From: JBECKW01 sp040235505
Lineage (GTDB): Bacteria; Desulfobacterota; Desulfobacteria; Desulfobacterales; JAFDDL01
Direction: 5' to 3'
Length of the DNA: 64,000 nt
NCBI GenBank assembly: GCA_040235505.1
Contig: JBECKW010000059.1
Span: 51,956 to 115,955 of the forward strand
The position numbers and the translations under genes were made by a program. The notes beneath the pieces are model-generated. The model made no database searches. It saw only the letters and a program-made list of their open reading frames with translations, and was not told the origin of the DNA. Positions 8,579 through 17,731 of the stretch are shown one piece after another. Within the stretch, counting starts at the first letter, position 1. Each line of letters starts with the position of its first letter.

Positions 8579-9880
8579 CTACCCGGACATCAATCCCGGC
8601 AAGAAAAGAGCCAGTTGGGGAATTAAAATCAGAAAAATAATTTCACACACATCCGCGATGATGAACGGGATGACCCCTCGAAATACGGTTTCCATTCGTT
8701 CGCCGGTAATCCCTTGGATAACATACACATTGAGTCCAACCGGCGGTGTGATAAGACCCATTTCGGTGACCCGTACGACAATGATGCCGAACCAGATGGG
8801 GTTGAAACCGAGCTGCTGAATGATTGGATAAAAAACGGGAATTGTCAGAAGGACAATCGCGAGGGAATCCATTATGCATCCGAGAAGGAGGATCACCACG
8901 AGAATAAGGGCGAGAATGATATACCGGCTGACCGGAAGTCCTGAAACAAAGGTGGCAAGTTCGAAAGGAAGACGGCTGACGGAAAAGAAATAACCCAGAA
9001 TCATGGCCCCCAGGACGATAAGAAACAGCATGCCGGTGGTGTTAATGGTGCCTGAAAGGCTTAATTTGAAATTTTCCCAGGTCATCTTTCGGCGCATCAG
9101 CGCAAAACAAAGCGTGCCGAAGGCACCGATCCCCGCCGCTTCGGTGGGAGTGAAAATGCCGGCATAGATCCCGCCGATCACCACGATAAACAGAATGAGC
9201 ACTTCCCAGACCTTGGTCAGTGACAGAAGCTTTTCCCTGGTAGTGTATCTGGGTCCCGCTGGGGCGAGTGCCGGGTTTCGGCGGGTAAGAACGGAAATGG
9301 TGAAAATGTAGAAAACCGCCTCCAGCACTCCGGGAATGAATCCGGCCAGAAACAGCTTGGCGATCGATTGTTCCGTGATGATACCGTAGATGATAAGGAT
9401 GACGCTCGGCGGGATGAGAATGCCGATGCTGCCGCCGGCAGCAATGGATCCGGTGGCAAGACCGGGGTCGTAATTGTATTTTCTCATCTCCGGCATTGCC
9501 ACGCGGCCAAGGGTGGCTGCCGTGGCAAGGCTTGAGCCGCTGATGGCCGCAAAACAGGCGCAGGCCACCACGGTGGCCATGGCAAGCCCGCCTTTCAGAT
9601 GGCCTATGAATTTATGGATGGTACGGTAGAGGTCTTCGCTCATGCCGGCGGCAAAGCCGAAACTGCCCATGAGGATAAACAGCGGAATGACGCTCATATC
9701 CCTGCTGGCAAAGGTGGTGTAGGGGACGGTTTTCAGGAGCGCCAGCGCTTTGTCAAAACCAAGGATACAGGCGAAACCTAGAAATCCCACGAGGCCCATG
9801 GCTATGCCGATATGCATCCGGGAAAAGATCAGCAAAATGAGAACGAGAATGGCAATATACCCCAAAATGGCCGGATTCAT
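8579..9880 (-). CDS. dctM: TRAP transporter large permease (DctM)
   Basis: 433 residues, almost wholly hydrophobic, with the family segments GSFGFAAGMSEDLYR, AAISGSSLATAATLGRVAMPEM, AAGGSIGILIPPSVILIIYG and the ending PFIIADVCEIIFLILIPQLALFLPGL. It is the 12-helix, sodium-coupled channel subunit of a tripartite ATP-independent periplasmic transporter for organic acids. Its start overlaps the dctQ stop by 4 bases (ATGA), which indicates translational coupling. Confidence 0.94.
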   Translation of the reverse strand: MNPAILGYIAILVLILLIFSRMHIGIAMGLVGFLGFACILGFDKALALLKTVPYTTFASRDMSVIPLFILMGSFGFAAGMSEDLYRTIHKFIGHLKGGLAMATVVACACFAAISGSSLATAATLGRVAMPEMRKYNYDPGLATGSIAAGGSIGILIPPSVILIIYGIITEQSIAKLFLAGFIPGVLEAVFYIFTISVLTRRNPALAPAGPRYTTREKLLSLTKVWEVLILFIVVIGGIYAGIFTPTEAAGIGAFGTLCFALMRRKMTWENFKLSLSGTINTTGMLFLIVLGAMILGYFFSVSRLPFELATFVSGLPVSRYIILALILVVILLLGCIMDSLAIVLLTIPVFYPIIQQLGFNPIWFGIIVVRVTEMGLITPPVGLNVYVIQGITGERMETVFRGVIPFIIADVCEIIFLILIPQLALFLPGLMSG

Positions 9881-10356
9881 TTCGTATCGCCCTCCTCGTT
9901 GGGAAAGAGCAGATGCCGCACGAGCACAAGAGCGAAAAACCCGATACCAACGGAAATGGGGATAATAAACGGGTAGACCGGTATCAGGAGAACGGAAGAA
10001 GCAATGTGATCATGGTAGGTCTCACCGACATACAGGATGTTCTCCCAAGTCACCATCAGGGTGAATACCAGCGTGAGAATTGAAATAAATATATCTAACG
10101 ATTTTTGTATAAATTTAGGGAACTTTTTAAAAAATAAATCAACCGATACGTGACCTTTCTGCTCCGCACAGTAGGCGATGCTGAGCGGAACGATGATCGC
10201 CATCATATATTCGGACAGTTCAAAAGCCCCGGCAATGGGACGCCTGAACACGTATCGCATGATTACGTCGGCAGCCGTCAGAGTCATCATCATGGCCAGC
10301 ACCCCGGCGCTGACGGCCAGCAGCAGCCGGGTGATGGCGTGGATTGTTTTGTTCAA
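9877..10356 (-). CDS. dctQ: TRAP transporter small permease (DctQ)
   Basis: 159 residues with four transmembrane helices and the family pattern ADVIMRYVFRRPIAGAFELSE followed by CAEQKGHVSVDLFF. It partners DctM in the inner membrane. Both ends overlap the neighbouring genes by 4 bases, so dctP-dctQ-dctM is one tightly coupled transcript. Confidence 0.93.
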   Translation of the reverse strand: MNKTIHAITRLLLAVSAGVLAMMMTLTAADVIMRYVFRRPIAGAFELSEYMMAIIVPLSIAYCAEQKGHVSVDLFFKKFPKFIQKSLDIFISILTLVFTLMVTWENILYVGETYHDHIASSVLLIPVYPFIIPISVGIGFFALVLVRHLLFPNEEGDTK

Positions 10357-11393
10357 GGTTCTTCACTCAGTTTGATTGCGGTATCGAGGATTTGCGGGGC
10401 GTCTGCATACCCCATATCCTGCATGTGCTTTGTCCATTCCGACCATATGGGTTTTCCGCCGACCTGAAGCCAGCGTTGTCTTTCCTCCGGGCTCAGTTGA
10501 TAGATATTGTCGGCATCGCCTTCTTCCTTGATCTTATCGATGGCAACCGGCTTTGCATTATCGAAAAAATTCCGTCCCCAGAATTTTGAACCCTCCAGGC
10601 CGCTGACACTCATAATGGCGGTCTGTACATCCTTTGGCAGGCTGTTCCATGTGGATTTGTTCATGACAATCGAAAAATAGACAGCAGGGAAGGGCACTTC
10701 CGTATAATATTTGGCAACTTCATAAAACCGATAGGTGTGAATCGCCTCCCACGGGACCCCCATACCATCGATAACGCCTTTCTGGAGCGATATGTAGGCA
10801 TCCGCCATGGAGACGAACAGAGGAGCGCCCCCAAGGGCTTTGACCATTTCGGTGGGCGGGCCCCCGGTCATCCGGATTTTGAGTCCCTTGAGATCGTCCA
10901 TGGTTTTAACCTGCTTTTGGGTGGTCATCAGAATGTAAGGTTCGCTGGTGTAGAACAGAAGCACCTTGACATCCTTGAATTCATTCTGAATTTCCGGATA
11001 CTGCTCATACAGTTTCCACATCACCTCACTGCCTTTTTCTGCGGTTTTGAAGGGAAGGGCCGGGAGGCTGATGACATCGGAAAGGGGGGTCATGTTTGGA
11101 TAGTATCCGTGGCAGATCCATCCGATATCGGCGATTCCGGTTTTGGTGCCGTTCCACAAATCCTTCGCCTTCAAAAGGGTCTGGCCGTAGTAGGTATCGA
11201 TTTTGATCTTTCCACCGGTGGCTTTTTCAACTTGCTTCAACCACGGTTCGACACAGTTGATGGTGCTCCAGGCGGTATCCGGATTCTGCTGGGCATATCG
11301 AAGTGTAATGGTCTTGGGTGCGGATTTTTGCGAACTACAGGAAAGAATCGCCAGAAAACAGACCGATAGAACCAGTATCCCTAACTTTTTCAT
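10353..11393 (-). CDS. dctP: TRAP transporter substrate-binding protein (DctP), probable lipoprotein
   Basis: 346 residues from ATG 11393, chosen because GGGAG lies 6 bases upstream and the signal peptide MKKLGILVLSVCFLAILSCSS starts there; an ATG at 11432 would add 13 residues. The lipobox-like ILSC suggests an acylated, membrane-tethered binding protein rather than a free one. The DctP fold is clear: ITLRYAQQNPDTAW, a conserved Arg in LKIRMTGGPPTEMVKALGG that normally binds the ligand carboxylate, and DGMGVPWEAIHTYRFYEVAKY. The ligand is probably a carboxylic acid; the exact one is unknown. Confidence 0.92.
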   Translation of the reverse strand: MKKLGILVLSVCFLAILSCSSQKSAPKTITLRYAQQNPDTAWSTINCVEPWLKQVEKATGGKIKIDTYYGQTLLKAKDLWNGTKTGIADIGWICHGYYPNMTPLSDVISLPALPFKTAEKGSEVMWKLYEQYPEIQNEFKDVKVLLFYTSEPYILMTTQKQVKTMDDLKGLKIRMTGGPPTEMVKALGGAPLFVSMADAYISLQKGVIDGMGVPWEAIHTYRFYEVAKYYTEVPFPAVYFSIVMNKSTWNSLPKDVQTAIMSVSGLEGSKFWGRNFFDNAKPVAIDKIKEEGDADNIYQLSPEERQRWLQVGGKPIWSEWTKHMQDMGYADAPQILDTAIKLSEEP

Positions 11394-11498
11394 GAATTCT
11401 CCCATCTTTACAAATGGTTGGGTGAACATCACAACAAAGAAACCTGTGGGACTGCCGTTTACTATTAAGATATTACGTGAGGATTTTCAACAGCAAAG

Positions 11499-11885
11499 CT
11501 ATTCCTTCTTTTTCAAAAGGGCGGCCAAATCGGCAAAGGGCCTGTAGCCTGAAGATGGTGCGGAGTCTTCCCCGGGGAGTGTGACGCCCGCGTGGGCCGA
11601 TTCTTCGAGATAGCGCTGATGCTCATTGTCATGACAGTAAAGGCAGAGGAGCTCCCAATTGCTGCCGTCCGGGGGATTGTAGTCATGGTTGTGATCCTTG
11701 TGGTGCACCGTGAGTTCCTTGAGCTTTTTTCCTGAAAAGTCTCTCCCGCAACGGGCGCAGACATGGGGAAAAAGCTTGAGGGCGCGTTCCCGGTAAGTAC
11801 CCTCTCGACGTTTTTGAGCTTCCCGGCTCTGGGCGATGATGTCGTCAAGTTTCTTTCCATCAGGCTTTGTATCGTTTTTCGTCAT
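11499..11885 (-). CDS. yajD: HNH nuclease family protein, YajD-like
   Basis: 128 residues from ATG 11885. The zinc site CARCGRDFSGK...LTVHHKDHNHDYNPPDGSNWELLCLYCHDNEHQRYLEE gives two CxxC pairs and the HH/N/H metal-nuclease centre of the YajD group. The start overlaps the stop of the ABC-F gene by 4 bases (ATGA), so it is co-translated with it. An earlier ATG at 11918 would lie within the ABC-F gene. The biological role of YajD proteins is not established. Confidence 0.85.
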   Translation of the reverse strand: MTKNDTKPDGKKLDDIIAQSREAQKRREGTYRERALKLFPHVCARCGRDFSGKKLKELTVHHKDHNHDYNPPDGSNWELLCLYCHDNEHQRYLEESAHAGVTLPGEDSAPSSGYRPFADLAALLKKKE

Positions 11886-13777
11886 CGGTTTCCCTTCTTT
11901 GACTCCAACGCTTCCCATCGTTCGTAAGCCGATTCAATGTCGCGTTCGAGAGTTTCAAGGCTCGATTTAATACGAGTTATTTCAGATCGTTCCATTTTAT
12001 AGAAGGACGGGTCAGTCATGATTCCGTAAAGAGACTTCTGCTCGGACTCAAGCGCTTCTATTTTCCGGGGAAGCGCCGCAAGCTCCCGTTCCTCCATATA
12101 TCCAAGTCTCTGGGATTTGACCGGTTTTTCCGATGGAACTGTATTTTTCTTTTCTTTTTTATCATTGGACGGCATCGTTTTTAAAGCCGGACGCTGGAGC
12201 AGCCAGTCGTCATATCCGCCTGCGTACTCGGTCAGTACCCCGCCGCCTTCAAAAACAATGGTACTGGTGACAACGTTGTTGAGAAAAGCCCGGTCGTGAC
12301 TGACCATCAGGAGCGTTCCACTGAAATCGAAAAGACGCTCTTCCAGAAGCTCGAGAGTTTCCGCATCGAGATCGTTGGTGGGCTCATCCAGGATGATCAC
12401 ATTTGCCGGACGGGTGAAAAGTTTTGCCAGAAGGAGCCTGTTCTTTTCCCCGCCGGAAAGTACATGGACCGGCGTCCGGCATCTTTCGGGAGAAAAAAGA
12501 AAATCTTTAAGATGACTGATAACGTGGCGTTTTTCGCCGTTGAACACAATAAAATCATTACCCTCTACGATGTTGTCCCGGACGTTTTTCTGCTCATCGA
12601 GCTGGTCTCTGAGCTGATCGAAATAAGCCACCTGAAGATGAGTGCCGTGCCGGACGGAACCCGAATCGGGGGGCAGTTTTTTCAAAAGGATATTCAGAAG
12701 GGTTGTTTTGCCGGCGCCATTGGGGCCGATGATGCCTACCTTGTCCCCCCTCAGGATCAATGTCGAAAAATTCTGAATAAAGGCAGCCCCTTCATATGAC
12801 GCCGAGATATGTGACGCCTCAATCACCAGTTTGCCTGTGCGCTGCGCCTCCTGAATATCGAAACGAACGTTTCCAGTTTTTTTTCGTCTGGCACGAGCCG
12901 TTTCCCTCATTTTTTCAAGCGCACGGACACGACCCTCATTTCGGGTCCTTCGAGCTTTGATGCCCTGCCGTATCCAGGATTCTTCGCGGGAGAGTTTTTT
13001 ATCGAACTGAGCGTTTTGTGCAGCTTCGGCTTCAAGGGCGGCCGCCCTTCGCTGCAGGTAGGTATCATAGTTGCAGCTGTACGAACTCAAAGACCCTCGA
13101 TCCAGTTCCAGAACCCGGGTAGCGATTTTTTTCAAAAAAGCCCGGTCGTGTGTGACGAACAGAAGTGTTTTGACGAATCGGAGAATATAATCCTCCATCC
13201 ACAGGATCGAATCGATATCGAGATGGTTGGTTGGCTCGTCAAGAAGCAGAACATCCGGGGCTGATGCGACGGCCCTGGCAAAAAGGGTACGTCGTTTCAT
13301 ACCGGCGGAAAGTGTCGAGAAGCTCGCTTTTGGTTCCAGGCGCATTCTGGAAAGCGTTTCTTCCACCTGTCGCGTAAGATCCCACCCGCCTTTCGCATCA
13401 AGGTCCTGTTGAAGATGGTCCCGAAGCTTTTTTTCATCCGGGGACAAATTCCCCTTGTGGGTGGCAAGCCGATTGAATTGTACGAGGGACTGTCCCACGG
13501 CACCCAGTCCCACGGCTATCACGTCGAAAATCGATCCATCGTCTCCCTCAGGAACATCCTGGGGCAGACTCGCCACGGTCACCGCGTTTTGGTACAGCAC
13601 TTCACCGCTGTCGGGGAAAAGCTTACCGTCTATCACTTTCAAGAGGGTGGATTTGCCTGTTCCGTTTCGCCCCAGGAGACAGATACGTTCGCCCCGTTCG
13701 ATTTGAAAAGTGATATTTTCAAGCAGCGGGGGATCGCCGAATCCCACTGTCAGCGATCGTGTTTCGATCAGTGCCAT
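11882..13777 (-). CDS. uup: ABC-F family ATPase, Uup-like
   Basis: 631 residues from ATG 13777 (MALIETRSLTVGFGDPP). Two ATPase domains: Walker A GRNGTGKST near residue 36 and GPNGAGKT near 345, with signatures LSAGMKRR and LSGGEKNR and Walker B VLLLDEPTNHLDID and VIILDEPTNDLDAE. A basic linker and a C-terminal coiled coil (about 540-631) fit Uup rather than EttA. ABC-F proteins act on the ribosome; Uup also binds branched DNA. There is no membrane domain. It precedes and overlaps the HNH gene. In-frame codons exist upstream to 13936, but homology begins at 13777. Confidence 0.93.
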   Translation of the reverse strand: MALIETRSLTVGFGDPPLLENITFQIERGERICLLGRNGTGKSTLLKVIDGKLFPDSGEVLYQNAVTVASLPQDVPEGDDGSIFDVIAVGLGAVGQSLVQFNRLATHKGNLSPDEKKLRDHLQQDLDAKGGWDLTRQVEETLSRMRLEPKASFSTLSAGMKRRTLFARAVASAPDVLLLDEPTNHLDIDSILWMEDYILRFVKTLLFVTHDRAFLKKIATRVLELDRGSLSSYSCNYDTYLQRRAAALEAEAAQNAQFDKKLSREESWIRQGIKARRTRNEGRVRALEKMRETARARRKKTGNVRFDIQEAQRTGKLVIEASHISASYEGAAFIQNFSTLILRGDKVGIIGPNGAGKTTLLNILLKKLPPDSGSVRHGTHLQVAYFDQLRDQLDEQKNVRDNIVEGNDFIVFNGEKRHVISHLKDFLFSPERCRTPVHVLSGGEKNRLLLAKLFTRPANVIILDEPTNDLDAETLELLEERLFDFSGTLLMVSHDRAFLNNVVTSTIVFEGGGVLTEYAGGYDDWLLQRPALKTMPSNDKKEKKNTVPSEKPVKSQRLGYMEERELAALPRKIEALESEQKSLYGIMTDPSFYKMERSEITRIKSSLETLERDIESAYERWEALESKKGNR

Positions 13778-13800
13778 GACATCTCCAAACGATCCAAAAT

Positions 13801-14955
13801 TCAATACAAGGTAAACTTGGCAATTATAGCATCCAGGCCGGCATTTCGAATCGGTTTTTCCCAATCCGGCGTCAAAGCCATGTGTTTGAGCATTTTTCGA
13901 TTGCCGAAAAAAATATACGCTTCGGACCCTGCACATCGCCGCTTCAGAAAATCACCGAACATTTTGTACAATTGGCACAAGTCGCTATCCTCTCGCTGGC
14001 GGATACCGGAAGGTGGATTGACCAGCAGTACTCCGCCGCGAATACCCGGATGGTCATTAAAATCCTGTCGAAGAACCTGGATCGAATCTCCGCCGGGGAG
14101 CACGCGTCGATTGACATGAGACGCCATGACCGCCATGGGATCACAGTCGCTTCCGAAGATAATTCCCTCGGGAGGGGAGAAAATGGCATCGTCCGCTTCC
14201 TTTTTTACGTTTTCCCATAAGCCGGCATCAAAATCGGGTAAAAATCGAAGACCGAAGTTTTTTTTGAGAAACCCTGCCGGAATGTGGCCTCCATGCATCA
14301 GCGCTTCGCACAGAAGGGTCCCTGATCCGCACATGGGGTCATGGAGAGGCCTGTCGCAGTTCCACCCGGACAGGATCACCATTGCGGCCGCAATGTTCTC
14401 ATGGAGCGGGTCCGCTATGGTCCGTTGGCGATACCCTCGCCGATGAAGGGAGCCGCCGGATATATCAAGACTGACGATCGCCCGTTCTTTTTCGATATGA
14501 AGGTTCAGCCAGATGTCCGGTTCGGATTTATCGACATTGGGACATACGCCGCCGATGCCTCGAAAGTGATCTGTTATTGCATTTTTCAGACAAAGAACGG
14601 CGAATTTGGAGTTTTTCAAATTTGGATTGTTTTCACCGGTACAAAAGATGCCAAATGTTCGGCCGGTTGATAGAAGAAGATCCCAAGAGATTTCTTTCCC
14701 GCCGCTGTAAAGATCATCCGGGTTGCAGCAGGGGAAGGAAGCGAGGGGTGCAAGGATGCGGTTTAAAAGACGGGCTGTATAATTTATTCGATAAAGGACC
14801 TCGGGGGTTGCAGAAAAACGCACACCTCTGAATTCCGCTTTTAAATGTCCCGCGCCGAGTTGTTCAATTTCCTGAATTGCAAGCGCTTCAATTCCTTCGG
14901 GAACCTGTGCAAAGTAACGATGGGTGTCCTCATAGATGAACGGCTTGTTTTTCAC
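13801..14955 (-). CDS. RlmL/Trm11-like THUMP RNA methyltransferase
   Basis: 384 residues. An N-terminal THUMP RNA-binding region (about 40-165) leads to the marker DISGGSLHRRGYR near 175, then a Rossmann methyltransferase with the SAM loop LHDPMCGSGTLLCEA near 205 and the acidic residue in IFGSDCDPMAV. The expected outcome is N2-methylation of guanosine in 23S rRNA (RlmL type). One oddity: the catalytic NPPY motif reads NPPSG, so the base-stacking aromatic residue is replaced by serine. The E. coli RlmK domain is absent, as in many bacteria. Confidence 0.86.
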   Translation of the reverse strand: MKNKPFIYEDTHRYFAQVPEGIEALAIQEIEQLGAGHLKAEFRGVRFSATPEVLYRINYTARLLNRILAPLASFPCCNPDDLYSGGKEISWDLLLSTGRTFGIFCTGENNPNLKNSKFAVLCLKNAITDHFRGIGGVCPNVDKSEPDIWLNLHIEKERAIVSLDISGGSLHRRGYRQRTIADPLHENIAAAMVILSGWNCDRPLHDPMCGSGTLLCEALMHGGHIPAGFLKKNFGLRFLPDFDAGLWENVKKEADDAIFSPPEGIIFGSDCDPMAVMASHVNRRVLPGGDSIQVLRQDFNDHPGIRGGVLLVNPPSGIRQREDSDLCQLYKMFGDFLKRRCAGSEAYIFFGNRKMLKHMALTPDWEKPIRNAGLDAIIAKFTLY

Positions 14956-15235
14956 TTAAAATTCCATAAGATAATTGGGACAAGGCGGCTCAGTACTCCG
15001 CACCCGGGTGTCGTGTTAATGTCTCGAAATTTCGGGATTCTACTGGTTTTGCTCATAATGTCAATGAACAGATTGACGGATCGGTTTACATTTTTCATCT
15101 AGGTATGATAATTGCTGATTGATTTTTTACTCAATATTTTTCAATGCGTAGCCGATTTTTATAAGAGGGCGGGAAACGAAGTGTCACTTGCGGAAAAAAC
15201 CACGGAGCTTGGAGATAGGACGGGCGTTGAAAAGA

Positions 15236-15829
15236 ATGGAGCGTGAAAAAAAATATCGATGGCCAATGCTGTTTTCGTTTATTTTATTGGGTATGATCTT
15301 ATCGGGTTCTTTAGCGTCTGCCGAGATTTATGTTTACCGGGACGGAGGGGGCGTTCTCCATTTCAGCAATGTCCCGACCTCAACGAATTACAGAAGCTAC
15401 ATGAACGAGTCTGACATTGATTCGCTGTTTTCTCTCACCACCAGCTCCTACGATGATGTGATCGCCGATGCCGCCCGCGCAAACGACCTCTCATTCTATC
15501 TGATCAAGGCAATGGTTCACGTGGAATCGTGTTTCAATCCCTATGCAATTTCAAAAAAAGGGGCGTTGGGGCTGATGCAGATCATGCCTGAGAATCTTAA
15601 ACTGCTGAACATTGATGATCCGTTTGATCCTCGGGAAAATATTATGGGAGGCGCTATCTATTTAAGAAAAATGATGAGCCGTTTTCACGGAAAATTGGAA
15701 CTTGCACTTGCGGCTTACAATGCCGGTCCTTCGGCCGTGGAAAAGTATAGCGCAATACCGCCTTTCCAGGAGACGCGTGAATATGTCCAGAAAGTCATGA
15801 AACTATACCAGCGATACCGGAATGCATGA
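15236..15829 (+). CDS. Lytic transglycosylase, SLT domain with DUF4124-like N-terminus
   Basis: From ATG 15236 the protein has 197 residues: signal peptide (WPMLFSFILLGMILSGSLASA), a short DUF4124-like strand segment (EIYVYRDGGGVLHFSNVP), and the SLT domain with catalytic Glu in MVHVESCFNPYAISKKGALGLMQIMP and AAYNAGPSAVEKY. It should cleave the glycan strands of peptidoglycan in the periplasm. A TTG at 15188 would add 16 residues; I prefer the ATG because it leaves a normal signal peptide. No clear terminator follows. Confidence 0.88.
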   Translation: MEREKKYRWPMLFSFILLGMILSGSLASAEIYVYRDGGGVLHFSNVPTSTNYRSYMNESDIDSLFSLTTSSYDDVIADAARANDLSFYLIKAMVHVESCFNPYAISKKGALGLMQIMPENLKLLNIDDPFDPRENIMGGAIYLRKMMSRFHGKLELALAAYNAGPSAVEKYSAIPPFQETREYVQKVMKLYQRYRNA

Positions 15830-16226
15830 TGCAAACCATCGATAAAAGGTGAACGGTCAAGTTGGATGATAAAGAAAAAAGCGAAACAAAATTGAATAAC
15901 CTGTATGAAACATAATTGAATCATTAAAGAAGTATAATATATATAGTGAGTTGTGCAATATTGAGCCGAATATTTAAGCCATACCGATACAGAAATGTAG
16001 CGAGAAATCGTTTCAATCCGATAAAAAAACCTGAAAATCGCGACGCAATACGCCTCCCAAATTCAAAAAACCACATCTAAAAAACAAATAACCTGCTGAA
16101 TAAATTATAGTAAAAAGTCTAACAAAGAATCTGCATCCAAATGGATGGCATGCTTGTTGCTGGAATCAAAAACCGAACACGTGTTCAATTTTCAAGAATT
16201 CCCATCGATGGAGGATACACTTCGTT
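15830..16226 (+). other. 397-base AT-rich intergenic region
   Basis: No credible gene. The only structure I can support is the sigma-54 promoter at 16146-16161 near its right end. A run of AT-rich sequence (15920-16120) could hold an upstream activator site, but I see no clear inverted repeat. Confidence 0.5.
16146..16161 (+). promoter_or_regulatory. Sigma-54 promoter for the CoA-transferase operon
   Basis: TGGCATG-CTTG-TTGCT matches the -24/-12 consensus TGGCAYG-N4-TTGCW at every position, with GG and GC exactly 10 bases apart. The expected transcript start is about 54 bases before the first gene. The E. coli atoDAEB operon is likewise sigma-54 dependent (activated by AtoC), which fits. Confidence 0.75.
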
Positions 16227-16898
16227 ATGTGCAAATTACAAGAGATGAACAAAGCCCTGGAACCTCTCAAGAACGGCACCACGGTGATGATTGGCGGATT
16301 CATGGGGGTCGGCGCACCCCATACCATCATTGATGCCCTCGTTGAAAAACAGTTGAAATCACTGACGGTGATCGCCAATGATGCCGGCACCCCTGGAAAC
16401 GGCATCGGGAAACTGGTTGAAAATCGGCAGATTGACAATTTGGTCGCATCCCATATCGGGCTGAATCCCACTGCGGGAAAACAGATGAACAATAAAGAAA
16501 TGGCGGTCGATCTCGTGCCCCAGGGAACCCTGGCGGAACGTATTCGCGCTGGCGGTGTCGGTCTTGGAGGCGTCTTGACCCCCACCGGCCTGGGGACGAT
16601 TGTGGAGGAAGGAAAGCAGGTGATTGAATCGGATGGAAAGAAATATCTGCTTGAAAAATCGATGAAGGCGGAAGTCGCGCTGGTGAAAGCTCATAAAGCC
16701 GACCAGAAAGGAAACCTCATTTTCAGGCAGACGGCGCGCAACTTCAACCCGCTCATTGCAACCGCCGCCGATTACGTTGTGGCTGAAGTTGAAGAATATG
16801 TCGATGACCAGTATCTGGCACCGGATGAAATTCATCTGCCGGGACTCTTTATTGACGCTATTGTTCTTTCGAAAAAAAATGATGCTGAAACATGCTAA
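16227..16898 (+). CDS. atoD: CoA-transferase subunit A (AtoD-like)
   Basis: 223 residues. The family I CoA-transferase alpha subunit is shown by TVMIGGFMGVGAPHTIIDAL, VIANDAGTPGNGIGKL, HIGLNPTAGKQM, LVPQGTLAERIRAGGVGLGGVLTPTG and RQTARNFNPLIATAAD. With subunit B it should move CoA between acetyl- or butyryl-CoA and short acids such as acetoacetate. GGAGG lies 12 bases before ATG 16227; a second ATG at 16248 is possible. It is the first gene of a two-gene operon under a sigma-54 promoter. Confidence 0.92.
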   Translation: MCKLQEMNKALEPLKNGTTVMIGGFMGVGAPHTIIDALVEKQLKSLTVIANDAGTPGNGIGKLVENRQIDNLVASHIGLNPTAGKQMNNKEMAVDLVPQGTLAERIRAGGVGLGGVLTPTGLGTIVEEGKQVIESDGKKYLLEKSMKAEVALVKAHKADQKGNLIFRQTARNFNPLIATAADYVVAEVEEYVDDQYLAPDEIHLPGLFIDAIVLSKKNDAETC

Positions 16899-16911
16899 GG
16901 AGGTGCTGAAT

Positions 16912-17583
16912 ATGGATGGCAGGGAATTTATCGTCAGAAGAATCGCCCAGGAATTCAAGACCGGAGATGTAGTAAATCTTGGGATCGGAATGCCGACCAA
17001 GGTCGCCAACTACATTCCGGAAGGTGTAGAAATAATTCTTCAAAGTGAAAATGGAATGGTTGGTATGGGACCTGCGCCGGAACCCGGAAAAGAAGATGGG
17101 GATCTCATCAATGCCGGTAACCAGCCGGTAACCTATTTGCCGGGAGCTGCGTTTTTCGACAGCGCCTTCTCTTTTGGAATTATCCGGGGAGGGCATGTGG
17201 ATTGTACCGTTCTGGGAGCTCTTGAGGTGGATCAGGAAGGCAACCTGGCAAACTGGATCATCCCCGGAAAAATGGTCCCTGGAATGGGGGGCGCCATGGA
17301 CCTGGTGGTAGGTGCGCGGAAGGTCATTATCGCCATGGAACATGTGAATAAAAAGGGTGAAGCCAAGATCCTCAAGAGATGCCGCCTACCGCTCACAGCC
17401 CAGAATCAGGTCAATATGATCGTGACGGAAATGGGAGTCATGGAAGTCACCCCCGAAGGGTTGATGCTGACGGAGATCGCGCCGGGCCTTTCCATAGAAG
17501 ATGTACAGAAGGCCACGGAAGCGGAGTTTATCGTGAGTCCCGAATTGAAGGTGGTGTTTGGAGATCAGGAATTGGCGGCATAA
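16912..17583 (+). CDS. atoA: CoA-transferase subunit B (AtoA-like)
   Basis: 223 residues from ATG 16912, fixed by AAGGAGGTGCTGAAT. The beta-subunit motif SENGMVGMG carries the catalytic Glu that forms the enzyme-CoA thioester. GIGMPTKVANYIP, GGHVDCTVLGALEVD and GKMVPGMGGAMDLV are also typical. It begins 13 bases after the alpha gene and is closed by a strong terminator. The operon lacks the thiolase found in E. coli. Confidence 0.93.
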   Translation: MDGREFIVRRIAQEFKTGDVVNLGIGMPTKVANYIPEGVEIILQSENGMVGMGPAPEPGKEDGDLINAGNQPVTYLPGAAFFDSAFSFGIIRGGHVDCTVLGALEVDQEGNLANWIIPGKMVPGMGGAMDLVVGARKVIIAMEHVNKKGEAKILKRCRLPLTAQNQVNMIVTEMGVMEVTPEGLMLTEIAPGLSIEDVQKATEAEFIVSPELKVVFGDQELAA

Positions 17584-17646
17584 GGAATGCGCGGATTTGA
17601 AGCTTGAATAACAGTTGACAAGGAAAGTCAGCTGTAGCAGATAGCA

Positions 17647-17675
17647 GGGGGCGAGAAATCTCGCCCCCTTTTTTT
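17647..17675 (+). terminator. Rho-independent terminator of the CoA-transferase operon
   Basis: GGGGGCGAG, loop AAAT, CTCGCCCCC, then seven T. A 9-bp perfect stem, 63 bases after the stop codon. Confidence 0.92.
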
Positions 17676-17731
17676 ATTTCAAATCGGAATCCACCAGTAT
17701 TATATAGAATTTTTAACACGTGAGGTGATTC

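Noticed and set aside
13409..14119. A 236-codon plus-strand frame across the ABC-F and methyltransferase genes
   Set aside because: It overlaps two well-supported genes on the opposite strand and has no protein features of its own.
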